A stretch of 64,000 nucleotides of DNA, taken from AWTP1-13 sp963770295. Lineage in GTDB: Bacteria > Pseudomonadota > Alphaproteobacteria > Rhizobiales > Hyphomicrobiaceae. The stretch is taken from positions 1-64,000 of the forward strand of contig CAVYPA010000021.1 of assembly GCA_963770295.1 (NCBI GenBank), given 5' to 3'. The notes below the pieces were generated by a model that saw only the letters and a list, made by a program, of their open reading frames with translations, made no database searches and was not told the origin of the DNA. This document shows, in pieces, positions 48,068 to 58,044 of this stretch. A program made the position numbers and the translations under genes. Each line of letters opens with the position of its first letter. Position 1 is the stretch's first letter.

Positions 48068-48583
48068 ATGGCAAGCACTGGCAACCATTGCACGGGCCGG
48101 CATGGCGAGCGCCGGTTGACCGGCCGGCACGTGCTCGCGGCCATGCTGGTGTTCTTGGCCGTTGTGTTTGCCGTCAACGCGGCAATGATCTACGCGGCGC
48201 TCTCGACCTATTCCGGCGTCGTCGCCGCGGAGCCCTATCGTAAGGGACTGCACTACAACGAGCGCATCCTGGCGGAAGAGCGCCAGCGCCAGCGCAACTG
48301 GCGGGAGGCTTTGAGGATTGCGCCCGACGGCTGGATCACGCTCGTGATCACCGGCGCCGATGGTGAGCCGATCGGCAACCTCAACGTCGAGGTTGCGATC
48401 GGTAGGCCGTCGACGAACCGCGAAGACGTCAAGCTGAGGTTGCTGGCCAACGCCGGGCGCTATCGGGGCCAGATTGCGCCGTTGCCGCCCGGTGCCTGGA
48501 TTGTCGGCCTGGAAGCGCGGTCGGCGGGCGCGGATGGCGAGCCGATCTTTCGTGCCAGGCAACGTCTATGGGTGGCCCCATGA
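48068..48583 (+). CDS. ccoH: Cbb3 assembly protein CcoH (FixH)
   Basis: 171 residues: basic N-terminus, one membrane helix HVLAAMLVFLAVVFAVNAAM, then a FixH domain with YSGVVAAEPYRKGLHYNERI, the family signature. Assists assembly or stability of the oxidase. Overlaps ccoI by 4 bp (ATGA), so the two are probably translationally coupled. Confidence 0.92.
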   Translation: MASTGNHCTGRHGERRLTGRHVLAAMLVFLAVVFAVNAAMIYAALSTYSGVVAAEPYRKGLHYNERILAEERQRQRNWREALRIAPDGWITLVITGADGEPIGNLNVEVAIGRPSTNREDVKLRLLANAGRYRGQIAPLPPGAWIVGLEARSAGADGEPIFRARQRLWVAP

Positions 48584-50753
48584 GCGAGACCGCAAGCTTT
48601 GTTGGGAGCCGCCCGCCAGAATTGGCGACGACGACGCTCGCGGTGGCAAACATGCATTGCGGCGGCTGCATGCGGAAGGTCGAAACGACGCTGGCCGCCA
48701 TTCCCGGCGTTGTCAGCGCCCGCGCCAACCTGTCGGCGAAGCGCGTGAGCGCCAGCCATTCGCCGGGAGACCTGCAGGCGGCCGCGCTGATCGATGCGCT
48801 GGACCGCGCCGGCTTTGTTGCGGCCGAGCTGGCCGACACCAGCGTCGAGGGCCGCGCTGCGGCCGATCAGGATTATCTTCGTCGCATCGGCGTCGCCGGG
48901 TTCGCGGCGGCCAACATCATGCTGCTATCGGTGTCGGTGTGGTCAAGCGGCGGAACCGAGATGTCACCTGCAATCCGGTCCTTGTTCCACTGGCTCTCGG
49001 CCCTGATCGCCTTGCCGGCCATCGCCTATGCCGGCATCCCGTTCTTTCGCTCGGCCGCGCAAGCGCTATCGAGGCGTCGCGTCAACATGGACGTGCCGAT
49101 CTCGCTCGGCGTCACGCTGGCAACCCTAATGAGCGTTTACCAAAGCCTGCGGGGGAGCGAACAGGTTTACTTCGACGCGGCGACGACGCTGCTGTTCTTC
49201 TTATTGTTCGGGCGGTTCCTCGATCAGCGCATGCGGGCAAAAGCCGCCGGCGCCGCCGCCAATCTCATCGGCTTGGCGGCAACGAGTGCCACCGTCCTCG
49301 AGCAGGATGGGTCGCTGGTGCGCATGAGCGCCAAGGCGCTTGCACCGGGTATGCGGATCCTGATCGCCGCCGGCGAGCGCGTCGCCGCCGACGGTCGGGT
49401 GCTGCAGGGTTCAGGCGAGGTTGACCAGAGCCTGATTACCGGCGAGAGCAGGCCATGCCGGGTTGCGCCCGGCGCCTTTGTCTATGCCGGGACCATCAAT
49501 CTGTCCGGCCCATTGGTCGTGGAAGCAACGACCGGGAGCGACAACACACTGCTCGCCGAAATCGCCCGGCTGATGGCAACCGCGGAACAGGCGCGTGGGC
49601 GCTATGTCCGGCTCGCCGATCGCGCCGCGCAGCTCTACGCCCCGCTCGTGCATGCGCTGGGTCTGGCAACCTTCCTCGGCTGGCTTTTGAGCGGACAGGG
49701 GTGGGAAGGCGCATTGACCGCGGCCATTGCCGTTCTCATCATCACCTGCCCCTGCGCGCTGGCTCTTGCCGTCCCGGCCGTACAGGTGGCCGCGACCAGC
49801 CGTCTGTTTGCCCGCGGCGTCCTGCTCAAGACGGCCGATGCGCTCGAGCGCCTTGCCGAAATCGATACCGTGGTGTTCGACAAAACCGGGACGCTGACGC
49901 TCGGGCGGCCCAGCCTCCTCAACCCCGGCGCGATCGATAGGGCAACGTTGGCAGCGGCGGCGGCGCTGGCCGCCAACAGCCGCCACCCCTACGCCCGCGC
50001 GCTGGTCAGGGCCGCGCGCGAGCGGGGCTTGGGGATCGAGCCGGTCACCGGTGTGCAAGAAATGGCGGGCTTTGGCCTCGAGCGGCAAACGCGCGTTGGG
50101 CCGGGAGCGGCTGGGCTCGCCCGACTGGTGCGGGCTCGAAAATGCAGAAGAGACGGTCACGCTGTGCTATCGCGCCGCCGACGGCAGGCTCACGGGCTTC
50201 AGCTTGGCAGATCAGCTCCGCCCCGACGCGGCCAGGACCACGCAGCGGCCTTGCGCGGGCGGGTTTTGCCATGGAAATCCTATCGGGGGACCGGCCGAGC
50301 GTCGTCACCGCGGTGGCCCGCGATCTCGGCGTGCAACATTTTGCTGCCCAGCTCCTGCCGACCGATAAGATTCGGCGCTTGGCGGAGCTCGCCGCCACTG
50401 GCCGCAAGGTGTTGATGGTCGGTGATGGTCTCAACGATGCCCCGGCGCTGGGCTCCGCGCACGCCTCGCTGTCGCCTGCCACGGCGGCCGATATCAGCCA
50501 GACCGCCGCCGACGCTATCTTCCAGGGGGACGCGCTCGCACCGCTATTGGAAACGCTCGGCGTGGCCCGTGCGGCACACCGCATGGCCCTTGAGAATTTC
50601 GCCATCGCCATCGGCTACAATCTCATCTTCGTGCCGCTGGCGGTGGCTGGGCACGTCACACCCTTGCTGGCCGCGCTCGCCATGTCGGTTTCGTCGTTGG
50701 CGGTGACGGCCAACGCGCTGCGGCTGCGCACGAGGAAGGTGTCGCTGACATGA
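48580..50753 (+). CDS. ccoI: Copper P1B-type ATPase CcoI (frameshifted)
   Basis: About 724 residues. N-terminal HMA domain with MHCGGC (about 21-26), eight membrane helices, CPC metal site in ITCPCALALAVPA, phosphorylation motif DKTGTLT and hinge MVGDGLNDAPAL. Exports copper to the periplasm for cbb3 assembly. Start at the ATGA overlapping ccoH. Two frame breaks, near 50090 and 50240, lie in the nucleotide-binding domain; the sequence between them (ENAEETVTLCYRAADGRLTG) reads normally in a third frame, as expected of sequencing indels. Confidence 0.93.
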
Positions 50754-50920
50754 CGGCGTTGGCCTGGCTCATCCCCTGCGCGCTGTTGCTTGGGCTGGCG
50801 GGATTGGCCGCCTTTCTCTGGTCGCTCAAGTCCGGCCAGTTTGATGACCTAGAAGGTGCGGGATGGCGCATCCTTGAGGACGAAGAACCGCCGACGCCAG
50901 ATCCGCCCGCTCACAGGTAG
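50750..50920 (+). CDS. ccoS: Cbb3 maturation protein CcoS
   Basis: 56 residues: helix WLIPCALLLGLAGLAAFLW, then SLKSGQFDDLEGAGWRILED, the CcoS signature. Required for cofactor insertion into CcoN in characterised species. Starts inside the ccoI stop (ATGA overlap). The 3' end overlaps the convergent DUF2189 gene by 10 bp. Confidence 0.93.
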   Translation: MTALAWLIPCALLLGLAGLAAFLWSLKSGQFDDLEGAGWRILEDEEPPTPDPPAHR

Positions 50921-51729
50921 CTGGTCGGGACGGGGCGCACGACGCCACGAAAGGCGTGCCAGGTGGCATAGCCGAGCAAGGGGAAAATCAGCACCAGGCC
51001 CAGGAACAGGCTGGCCAATCCGACGGTCATAAAGCCGGCGATCAAACCTGCCCATAGCAGCATGGGTCTGAGGTTGTTGCGAACGGCGGACACGCTGGTC
51101 GCGACCGCCGTCACGGCATCGACCTGTTGCATCATGAGCAGCGGTACCGACACCACCGAGATGGCGAACACGATCAAGGCCAGCGCGGCACCGATTAAGG
51201 TTCCGGTTACCAGCAGGCCCAAGCCGGCGGGCGTGAACAGGAGTGTGGGGACAAAGTCCTTGGCTGGCGGCAGCTGGCTCGTGCCCAGGAACAGCATGAA
51301 CAGTAGAAACGCCAGCTGCAGCCAAACGACGTAAATAAACCCGAGCATGGCGCCAAAGAAGCTGATCGCGCCGGCCTTGCCGAGGGCCGTCCGCGTCACG
51401 TCGGCCAAGCCAACCTCCTCGCCGGTCTCGAGCCGGCGACTGGTTTCATAGAGGGCCGCGGCGAGGACCGGGCCGATCAACAGAAATCCGCCGCTGAGCG
51501 GTAGAATGAGCGCCTCCCAGCCGCAGCGGATGAGGCCGACCGACAGGAAGGCCGCCAGGCCCGCGAACAGCACGCCGTAGCTGAAACTCACGACCGGCGC
51601 GGCCCAGAAGTCGCGCCATCCGGAGGCCAGCCAATCCCAGGGCGCATCGAAGGCCACGTCGCTGAGCGCAATTTCCTGCGCCGGAAGGTGGCGTCCGGTC
51701 TTCGCTGCTGCCTTGTCCGTTATCGCCAT
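50911..51729 (-). CDS. DUF2189 integral membrane protein
   Basis: 272 residues with about six hydrophobic segments and the DUF2189 plan: a cytoplasmic N-terminal WDWLASGWRDFWAAPVVSFS, long helices, and LLMMQQVDAVTAVATSVSAV before the final pair of helices. Function unknown; members commonly lie next to cbb3 or denitrification genes. A perfect FNR box lies 87 nt upstream. Confidence 0.88.
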   Translation of the reverse strand: MAITDKAAAKTGRHLPAQEIALSDVAFDAPWDWLASGWRDFWAAPVVSFSYGVLFAGLAAFLSVGLIRCGWEALILPLSGGFLLIGPVLAAALYETSRRLETGEEVGLADVTRTALGKAGAISFFGAMLGFIYVVWLQLAFLLFMLFLGTSQLPPAKDFVPTLLFTPAGLGLLVTGTLIGAALALIVFAISVVSVPLLMMQQVDAVTAVATSVSAVRNNLRPMLLWAGLIAGFMTVGLASLFLGLVLIFPLLGYATWHAFRGVVRPVPTSYL

Positions 51730-51816
51730 GGTGCTTTCGCGGCGCCTCGCGCCACTTCCCTGCCTTAGCTTGGTTCGCCGTCATTTCACATCAACCGCGG
51801 CGCCTAAGATTTTTCC

Positions 51817-51830
51817 TTGATCAGGATCAA
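51817..51830 (-). promoter_or_regulatory. FNR box for DUF2189 gene
   Basis: TTGATCAGGATCAA, perfect consensus, 87 nt before the start codon at 51729. Confidence 0.83.
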
Positions 51831-51945
51831 TTGTGCCGGCGCGAGCGGTCGATTGCGGCACCAAGTGGGCCAACCCCGCAATCGGCCAACTATCGGCGAG
51901 GGAAACGGACTGCCGGCACACCGGTTGCCGGGCCCATGGCCCGAA

Positions 51946-52523
51946 TCAGGCGGCGCGGCGGCCGAGGGCGCTGAGATGATCGAGCCACTTGCATCGCTTC
52001 CGGTCAGCCATGGCCTCGATGCTTCCAATCACGGTGGTCCGAGAGGGCGCGATGCCGACGAGGGAAGATTTTGCGTCAAACTCTTCAAACCATGGGCGCC
52101 GAAATACCAACGATAGATGACTGCCGGCATCCCCATGGTCACCACCACGCGCGCGCTGCGCCCTGAGAGCCGCTTGGTCCAGCCGCTCCCGCCGGATGTC
52201 GACAGGGCGAAGCCCGGGCGCAGCGCTTGCTCGAAAAAGGCCTTCAACAAGGCGGGCATCGATCCCATCCATAGAGGATGAATGATGAGGAGATGCTGGG
52301 CCCAGCCGATCGCCTCCTGGGTTTTGAGGATGGCCGGTGGCACCGGGCCCACGTCCCAGTCTTGCTTTGAGCGCAGCATCGGAAACTCTAGGTCGGCAAC
52401 CCGGATGGTCTTGACCTCGTGGCCCGCGGCGGCTGCCCCTTGCGCATAGGCGCGCGCAAGCGCATGGCCAAAGTGCTTTTCGCCCGGGGTCGGATGGCCC
52501 TGAATGATACAGATCCTCCTCAC
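51946..52523 (-). CDS. NAD(P)H-dependent flavodoxin-fold oxidoreductase (frameshifted)
   Basis: About 192 residues of the quinone-reductase-like flavodoxin_2 family. Visible: RRICIIQGHPTPGEKHFGHA (phosphate loop), IIHPLWMGSMPALLKAFFEQ (flavin-binding loop), and TMGMPAVIYRWYFGAHGLKS. The GTG at 52523 gives the expected N-terminus and has AGAAGG upstream. A frameshift near 52060 interrupts the C-terminus, which continues normally (LVGIAPSRTTVIGSIEAMAD) to 51946. Probably a two-electron quinone or small-electrophile reductase. Confidence 0.8.
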
Positions 52524-52828
52524 CTGCGGCTGCCTTCTTCTTGCGGGGCGGGGCACAGCTCGCAATAGCTCCCTTGGCGCTTGGACGCTTTGATGTGGCG
52601 CAAGGCCGGCCCAGGCAAGGCAGCCCGATTTATCACGGGCTACAGCGATGCAACCGGCGTCTGCGCCGGCGCGCTAATGGCGCCGCCGGGTGTGGTCGCC
52701 ACGCCCAAGGGGGAAGCGGCCCAGCGGAACCCAGGGCAACCAACAGGACCCAAGAGGGCGGCGGGAATTGCCATGCCGGCTCAGCGTGCGATGATCTGCT
52801 TCCCCATGCGCTGCCCAGTGGCCCTGTC
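52524..52828. other. Gap between divergent genes
   Basis: About 305 bases. Upstream in-frame starts for the acyl-CoA synthetase exist here but encode no family-like sequence. No regulatory box recognised. Confidence 0.5.
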
Positions 52829-55507
52829 ATGACCGTTCGCAACGTCGACAGCTTGCTCAACCCAGCGTCCGTGGCCTTGCTCGGCGCCAGCCCCAAGACC
52901 GGCAGCGTCGGCTCAATTGTTGCCCAAAACCTCCGGCGCGGCGGATTTGCCGGGCCGATCTGGTTCGTCAATCCGAAATACCGCCGGCTGGACGACCATC
53001 CCTGCTATGCGTCGGTCGCCGCGTTACCGGCGGCGCCCGATCTCGCCGTGCTCGCAACCCCACCAAAGACGATACCGGCACTGATTGGCGAACTTGGTGC
53101 CAAGGGCACGCGCGCCGCCGTGGTCATCACCGCCGGCATTCGCGGGGATCTCAAGCAGGAGATGCTCGATGCGGCGCGACCCTACACCTTACGGGTGCAA
53201 GGCCCCAATTGCGTCGGGCTTATGCTGCCGCGCCTTGGTTTGAATGCCAGTTTTTCGTTCGCCGCGCCGGCCGGCGACATTGCCTTTCTCTCGCAATCTG
53301 GCGCCTTGATCACGGGCATTGTCGACTGGGCGCGCGGTCGCAACATCGGCTTCTCCCACGTGATCTCGCTTGGCGATATGGCCGATGTCGATTTTGGCGA
53401 TCTGCTCGACTACCTGGCTGCCGATCCAGCATCGCGTGCCATTCTGCTTTACATGGAGGCGGTCACCAACGCCCCCAAGTTCATGTCCGCGGCACGCCGC
53501 GCCGCGCGATCCAAGCCCGTCGTTGTGGTCAAGGCCGGCCGCAGCGCCTCGGGTGCCAAGGCGGCGCAGTCCCACACGGGGGCAATGGCGGGTAGCGATT
53601 TAGCCTACGAGGCGGCGTTTCGGCGCGCCGGCGTTCTGCGCGTCAAGGAACTCGATGACCTGTTCAGCGCCGCCGAAATGTTATCGCGTCATCCAAGGCT
53701 TTCGGGCGACCGGCTCGCCATTCTCAGCAACGGCGGTGGCGCCGGCGTCATGGCGGCCGATTGCCTGCAAGATCTGGACGGTAGCCTGGCGCAGCTGACC
53801 GAGGCCACCTTGCAGGGGCTCGAAGGCGTGCTGCCGCCCACCTGGTCGCACGGCAATCCGGTGGACATTATTGGCGACGCCGACGCCGAGCGTTACCAAC
53901 GAGCGCTCGAGATCCTGCTCGGTGCCGAGGAAGCAGACGCCATCCTGGTGATGAATTGCCCCACCGCGCTCACCTCGAGCACCAGCATCGCCGAGGCCAT
54001 CGTCGGGGTCATCGAACAGCATCGCGGCGACGGGCGAACACCGAAACCGGTGTTCGCCACCTGGCTCGGGGACGCCGCCAGCCGTGAGGCGCGCGCGCAA
54101 TTTGCGGCGCACCAGATCGCCAGCTTCGCCACGCCCTCGGAAGCGATCGACGGCTTCATGCAGCTGGTAGGTCATGCCAGAGCCCAGCAAGCGCTGCTGC
54201 GGACCCCGCCGTCCCGTCCCGGCGACGTCACGTTCGACGTCGACCGTGCCGAGGCCATTATCGCCGCGGCCCTCAAAGCCAAGCGCTCGTTGTTATCGGA
54301 AATCGAAGCCAAAGGGCTGCTTGCCGCCTACGGCATACCGGTGGTGCCGACCGAAATCGGGCGGAGCCCGGCCGATGTCGGCCGCCTTGCCAAACGCCTG
54401 GCCGGCCAAGGCGACACCTGCGTGGTCAAGATTCTCTCCGATGACATCTCGCATAAGTCCGACGTCGGCGGGGTGCGGTTGGGGCTGCGGGCGGAAGATG
54501 CCGAAGGCGCCGCCCATGAGATGCTGAAGGCCATCGCCGCCAAGCTGCCGCAAGCGCGCCTTGCCGGCTTCACGGTCCAGCCAATGATCCGGCGCGCCCA
54601 CGCGCACGAGCTGATTTTGGGCATGTCGGTCGATGCAACGTTCGGCCCCCTGCTGATGTTCGGCGCCGGTGGCACGGCCGTGGAAGTTGTGCGTGACATC
54701 GCCCATGGCCTGCCGCCACTCGATCACAATCTGGCGCAAGACATGATGCGCCAGACCAGGGTGTGGCGCCTGTTGCAGGGCTACCGCGATTACCCGGCCG
54801 CCAATCTTGCTGCCATCGCCGACGCCCTCGTTCGGCTCAGCTATCTGATCGCGCGGCACTCCGAAATCCGCGAACTCGACGTCAATCCGCTGCTCGCCGA
54901 CGCCGAAGGGGCCATCGTGCTCGACGCACGCGTCGGCATCGCCGATGCGCGAGCCCTGCCGCGCCAGCCGCTGGCCATCCGGCCCTACCCTTCAGAATGG
55001 GCGATTGCGGTGAATGTGCCGACGGTCGGTGACGTCGACATTCGCCCTATTCGTCCCGAGGATGAGCGGCTTTATGCGCAATTCTTTGCCGCGGTCACCG
55101 CGGCTGACCGCAGGCTGCGCTTCTTTGGGACGGGACCCAATCTGACGCACGGGCTTTTGGCCAGGCTGACCCAGATCGACTATGCACGCGAAATGGCCTT
55201 CGTTGCCATTGCTAAGAGCAGCAATGCTCTGCTTGGCGTGGTCCGGATGATCGCTGACCCTGACTACACCCGGGCCGAATACGCCATCCTGGTACGTTCT
55301 GACCTCAAAGGCCGGGGCCTTGGTTGGCGCCTCATGCAGCATCTGATCGACTACGGCAAAAGCGAGGGGCTCAAGGAGCTCAGCGGGTCTGTTCTTGTCG
55401 ACAACACCAGCATGCTGCAGATGTGTCGGCAACTCGGCTTCCACGATACACCCGACCCGGCCGATCCCGGCTTGCGCCACGTCACCCTCGATTTGGGCGA
55501 AAGGTAG
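52829..55507 (+). CDS. ADP-forming acyl-CoA synthetase/GNAT acetyltransferase fusion
   Basis: 892 residues. Domains: CoA-binding (about 1-130; NPASVALLGASPKTGSVGSI), succinyl-CoA ligase-like (150-460, with the His-containing AAQSHTGAMAGSD near 250), ATP-grasp (about 490-700; CVVKILSDDISHKSDVGGVR), and a GNAT domain (about 735-892; DIRPIRPEDERLYAQFF ... YAILVRSDLKGRGLGWRLMQ). This order is that of Pat/PatZ protein acetyltransferases, but because the ligase-type His is kept it could also form acyl-CoA or acetate plus ATP. The adjoining alcohol dehydrogenase and Usp suggest fermentative carbon metabolism at low oxygen. Confidence 0.9.
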   Translation: MTVRNVDSLLNPASVALLGASPKTGSVGSIVAQNLRRGGFAGPIWFVNPKYRRLDDHPCYASVAALPAAPDLAVLATPPKTIPALIGELGAKGTRAAVVITAGIRGDLKQEMLDAARPYTLRVQGPNCVGLMLPRLGLNASFSFAAPAGDIAFLSQSGALITGIVDWARGRNIGFSHVISLGDMADVDFGDLLDYLAADPASRAILLYMEAVTNAPKFMSAARRAARSKPVVVVKAGRSASGAKAAQSHTGAMAGSDLAYEAAFRRAGVLRVKELDDLFSAAEMLSRHPRLSGDRLAILSNGGGAGVMAADCLQDLDGSLAQLTEATLQGLEGVLPPTWSHGNPVDIIGDADAERYQRALEILLGAEEADAILVMNCPTALTSSTSIAEAIVGVIEQHRGDGRTPKPVFATWLGDAASREARAQFAAHQIASFATPSEAIDGFMQLVGHARAQQALLRTPPSRPGDVTFDVDRAEAIIAAALKAKRSLLSEIEAKGLLAAYGIPVVPTEIGRSPADVGRLAKRLAGQGDTCVVKILSDDISHKSDVGGVRLGLRAEDAEGAAHEMLKAIAAKLPQARLAGFTVQPMIRRAHAHELILGMSVDATFGPLLMFGAGGTAVEVVRDIAHGLPPLDHNLAQDMMRQTRVWRLLQGYRDYPAANLAAIADALVRLSYLIARHSEIRELDVNPLLADAEGAIVLDARVGIADARALPRQPLAIRPYPSEWAIAVNVPTVGDVDIRPIRPEDERLYAQFFAAVTAADRRLRFFGTGPNLTHGLLARLTQIDYAREMAFVAIAKSSNALLGVVRMIADPDYTRAEYAILVRSDLKGRGLGWRLMQHLIDYGKSEGLKELSGSVLVDNTSMLQMCRQLGFHDTPDPADPGLRHVTLDLGER

Positions 55508-55510
55508 CCC

Positions 55511-56494
55511 ATGCGCGCCATGGTCCTGCATCAGGCGGGGATGCCGCTGCAAGACGAGGTCGTTGCCGATCCCCTCCCTGGCTTGGGACAAGTGGTGGTT
55601 AAAGTGGCCGCCTGCGGCGTCTGTCGCACCGACCTGCACGTGGTCGACGGCGATCTTAGCGACCCGAAGCTGCCGATCATTCCGGGCCACGAAATCGTCG
55701 GCCGCATCGCAGCCCTTGGGCCGGGCGTCAGCCGTTTTCGCCCTGGCGATCGGGTCGGCATCCCCTGGCTCGGGCACACCTGCGGTCACTGCAACTATTG
55801 CCGCGGCGGCGCCGAAAATCTGTGCGATGCGCCGAGGTTTACCGGCTACCAGATCGACGGTGGCTATGCCGAGTACGCGCTGGCCGAGGCCGCTTACTGC
55901 TTTGCTCTGCCGGACGGCTACGGCGATGCCGCGGCGGCACCGCTCCTGTGCGCGGGATTGATCGGCTACCGGTCGCTCAAGCTGGCGGGCCCGGGTGCCC
56001 GCCTGGGCTTATACGGATTTGGCGCCGCGGCCCATATTGTGGCGCAGGTGGCGCAGGTCGAGGGGCGCCGGGTCTATGCCTTCACGCGGCCGGGAGATGG
56101 CGCGGCCCAAAGCTTTGCCCGGCGGCTTGGTTGTGTGTGGGCGGGCAGCTCGCAGGAGCGACCGCCGGTCGAGCTCGATGCCGCCATTATTTTTGCGCCG
56201 GTGGGCGCCTTGCTGCCGGCCGCGCTGGCCTCGGTGCGCAAGGGCGGGACCGTCGTGCTCGGCGGTATCCATATGAGCACCATTCCCGCCATGCCCTACG
56301 CTCTGTTATGGGGCGAGCGCGTGGTGAAATCCGTCGCCAACTTGACCCGGCGGGATGCGCAAGAGTTTCTCGAGCTTGCCGGGCGCATCCCCATCGCAAC
56401 CGAGGTCGTAGCCTTTGCGCTCGCCGACGCCAATGTTGCCCTCGACCGCCTGCGCAGTGGTCAGCTGACGGGCGCGGCGGTGCTTGTCCCGTGA
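55511..56494 (+). CDS. Zinc-dependent alcohol dehydrogenase
   Basis: 327 residues, medium-chain dehydrogenase. Catalytic zinc region CGVCRTDLHVVDGDL and GHEIVGRI; structural zinc cysteines in CGHCNYCRGGAENLC; nucleotide-binding fold around GLYGFGAAAHIVAQVA (a relaxed GxGxxG). Oxidises or reduces alcohol/aldehyde with NAD(P). Starts 3 nt after the acyl-CoA synthetase stop, so the pair is an operon that could interconvert ethanol, acetaldehyde and acetate. Confidence 0.92.
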   Translation: MRAMVLHQAGMPLQDEVVADPLPGLGQVVVKVAACGVCRTDLHVVDGDLSDPKLPIIPGHEIVGRIAALGPGVSRFRPGDRVGIPWLGHTCGHCNYCRGGAENLCDAPRFTGYQIDGGYAEYALAEAAYCFALPDGYGDAAAAPLLCAGLIGYRSLKLAGPGARLGLYGFGAAAHIVAQVAQVEGRRVYAFTRPGDGAAQSFARRLGCVWAGSSQERPPVELDAAIIFAPVGALLPAALASVRKGGTVVLGGIHMSTIPAMPYALLWGERVVKSVANLTRRDAQEFLELAGRIPIATEVVAFALADANVALDRLRSGQLTGAAVLVP

Positions 56495-56685
56495 TGGGTT
56501 TGGCGACTTGAGTTTTGTGGCCCGCCGCTGCCGTATGCGCGCGCCGCGCGTGGCGGTGCGGACGGCAAGAGCCTCAGATCTCGCCGTCATGGCCATTATG
56601 GGCACGGAGCAGCGGTGGCCGGCGCCTGTGCAAGTGAGTATTCGCCACACCTCTTGCGGTATGGGCATCGGCGAGCTGCCTTGCG

Positions 56686-57123
56686 TCAACGGCAGATCAG
56701 CACTGGGATGGTGCTCAGCGCCACGACTTGGGCCGCCTGACTGCCGAGCAACAGGCGCGCCACGCCGCGGCGTCCGTGTGAGGCCATGACGATCAGATCG
56801 CACTGTTTGGCATTTGCGGTGGCCAGGATGCCTTCGGCCGGAAAATCCCTGACGTGCACGGTTTCGCAGGCGACCGCCATGTTCTGCGCATCGGCACGAG
56901 CCTTACCCAGGATCTGTTCGGCACGTTCGGCCGCCGCCTTTTCGTATTCGTCGATGGGGAAGCTGAAGGCAAACCCCTCGCCATTGGTCATCGTCGTCCA
57001 CGGCTCCGTCGCCGTCACGACCACCACCTGAGCGCCCAGATCTTTGGCCAGGGCCAAGCCACTTGCCACGGCCTTTTCCGCCAATTCGGAGCCGTCGGTG
57101 GCAATCAGAAACCGCTTGTACAT
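56686..57123 (-). CDS. Universal stress protein (UspA family)
   Basis: 145 residues (MYKRFLIATDGSELAEKA ... SHGRRGVARLLLGSQA ... STIPVLICR), near-paralogue of the Usp genes at 8189 and 14282. The ATG at 57123 has GGGAGAG upstream; a longer frame would translate through the FNR box and is rejected. Cytoplasmic stress effector, FNR-controlled by position. Confidence 0.93.
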   Translation of the reverse strand: MYKRFLIATDGSELAEKAVASGLALAKDLGAQVVVVTATEPWTTMTNGEGFAFSFPIDEYEKAAAERAEQILGKARADAQNMAVACETVHVRDFPAEGILATANAKQCDLIVMASHGRRGVARLLLGSQAAQVVALSTIPVLICR

Positions 57124-57195
57124 GGCGTCTCTCCCTGTTCGGGCGGTTGGGCGCCCAAGGCCAGCCAAAGGTATCGCACCTTGCCCCGACCGGTT

Positions 57196-57209
57196 TTGAT
57201 CAAAGTCAA
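57196..57209 (-). promoter_or_regulatory. FNR box for usp
   Basis: TTGATCAAAGTCAA, one mismatch, 72 nt before the Usp start codon. Confidence 0.8.
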
Positions 57210-57315
57210 ACCGAGAACCTTGCCTCATCGTGGTTGGGCATCTCATGTGAGCGCTATGGCGCAAAGAGGCCAAGGGCAACAGGGCACAAAGTCAATGCCG
57301 GGCGTGGCGCAGGAG

Positions 57316-58044
57316 CTAGCGTTTGGCCGGCCCGCGACGTTCGACCTCGGCTGTGAACGTGTAGCCAACGCCCCGCACGGTCTTGATCAGTGTGGGTCGA
57401 TCTGGGTCCCGCTCGACTTTTTTGCGCAGCCTGGCCACCAGATTGTCTATTGAACGATCGAGGGGCGACCAGTCGTGGCCTTTCAGCAGGTCCATGATGT
57501 CATTGCGTGACAAGACGCGATGCGGCCTTTTCACGAACGCTTCGAGCAAGTTGAATTCACTGGTCGTGAGCTCCTGATCTTCACCGTCGCTCCGCTTCAG
57601 GCTGCGCTGATCGATGTCGAAGATCCAACCGGCAAAATAATAGCGCTGTCCCGGGGCGGTCGCTGGCTCAACAGGCTGCACACGGCGCAACACGGCCCGC
57701 ACCCGGGCAACCAGTTCTCTGAGCTCGAACGGTTTGGCCAGGTAGTCATCCGCTCCAACTTCCAGGCCGACCACGCGGTCGACAGCATCGCCTTTTCCCG
57801 TCAGCATGATGATGGGGATGTTGCACGCCTTGCGGATCTCGCGGGCAAGATCGAGACCGTTTTCCTTACCCAGGCTGAGGTCGAGCGTAATCAATGACAC
57901 GGTTTCTTGCTCGAGGCGCAAGCGCGTTTCCACGCCGTCCTTCGCCTCGGAAACGGTAAAACCTTCCCCTTCGAGGCACCGCCGCAGCAGGGTGCGAACT
58001 CTGGGCTCGTCATCGACAATCAGAATGTGCCCACGGTTGTCCAT
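57316..58044 (-). CDS. OmpR-family response regulator
   Basis: 242 residues. Receiver (about 5-120) with acid pair VDDEP, phospho-acceptor Asp in LITLDLSLG, Thr in MLTGKGD and Lys in AKPFE, so it is a complete receiver, unlike the LuxR-type ones here. Winged-helix DNA-binding domain follows (LTTSEFNLLEAFVKRPHRVL ... IDNLVARLRKKVERD ... TVRGVGYTF). No kinase gene is adjacent. The start at 58044 (MDNRGHILIVDDEP) is chosen by family length; an in-frame ATG at 58071 is possible. Confidence 0.9.
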   Translation of the reverse strand: MDNRGHILIVDDEPRVRTLLRRCLEGEGFTVSEAKDGVETRLRLEQETVSLITLDLSLGKENGLDLAREIRKACNIPIIMLTGKGDAVDRVVGLEVGADDYLAKPFELRELVARVRAVLRRVQPVEPATAPGQRYYFAGWIFDIDQRSLKRSDGEDQELTTSEFNLLEAFVKRPHRVLSRNDIMDLLKGHDWSPLDRSIDNLVARLRKKVERDPDRPTLIKTVRGVGYTFTAEVERRGPAKR

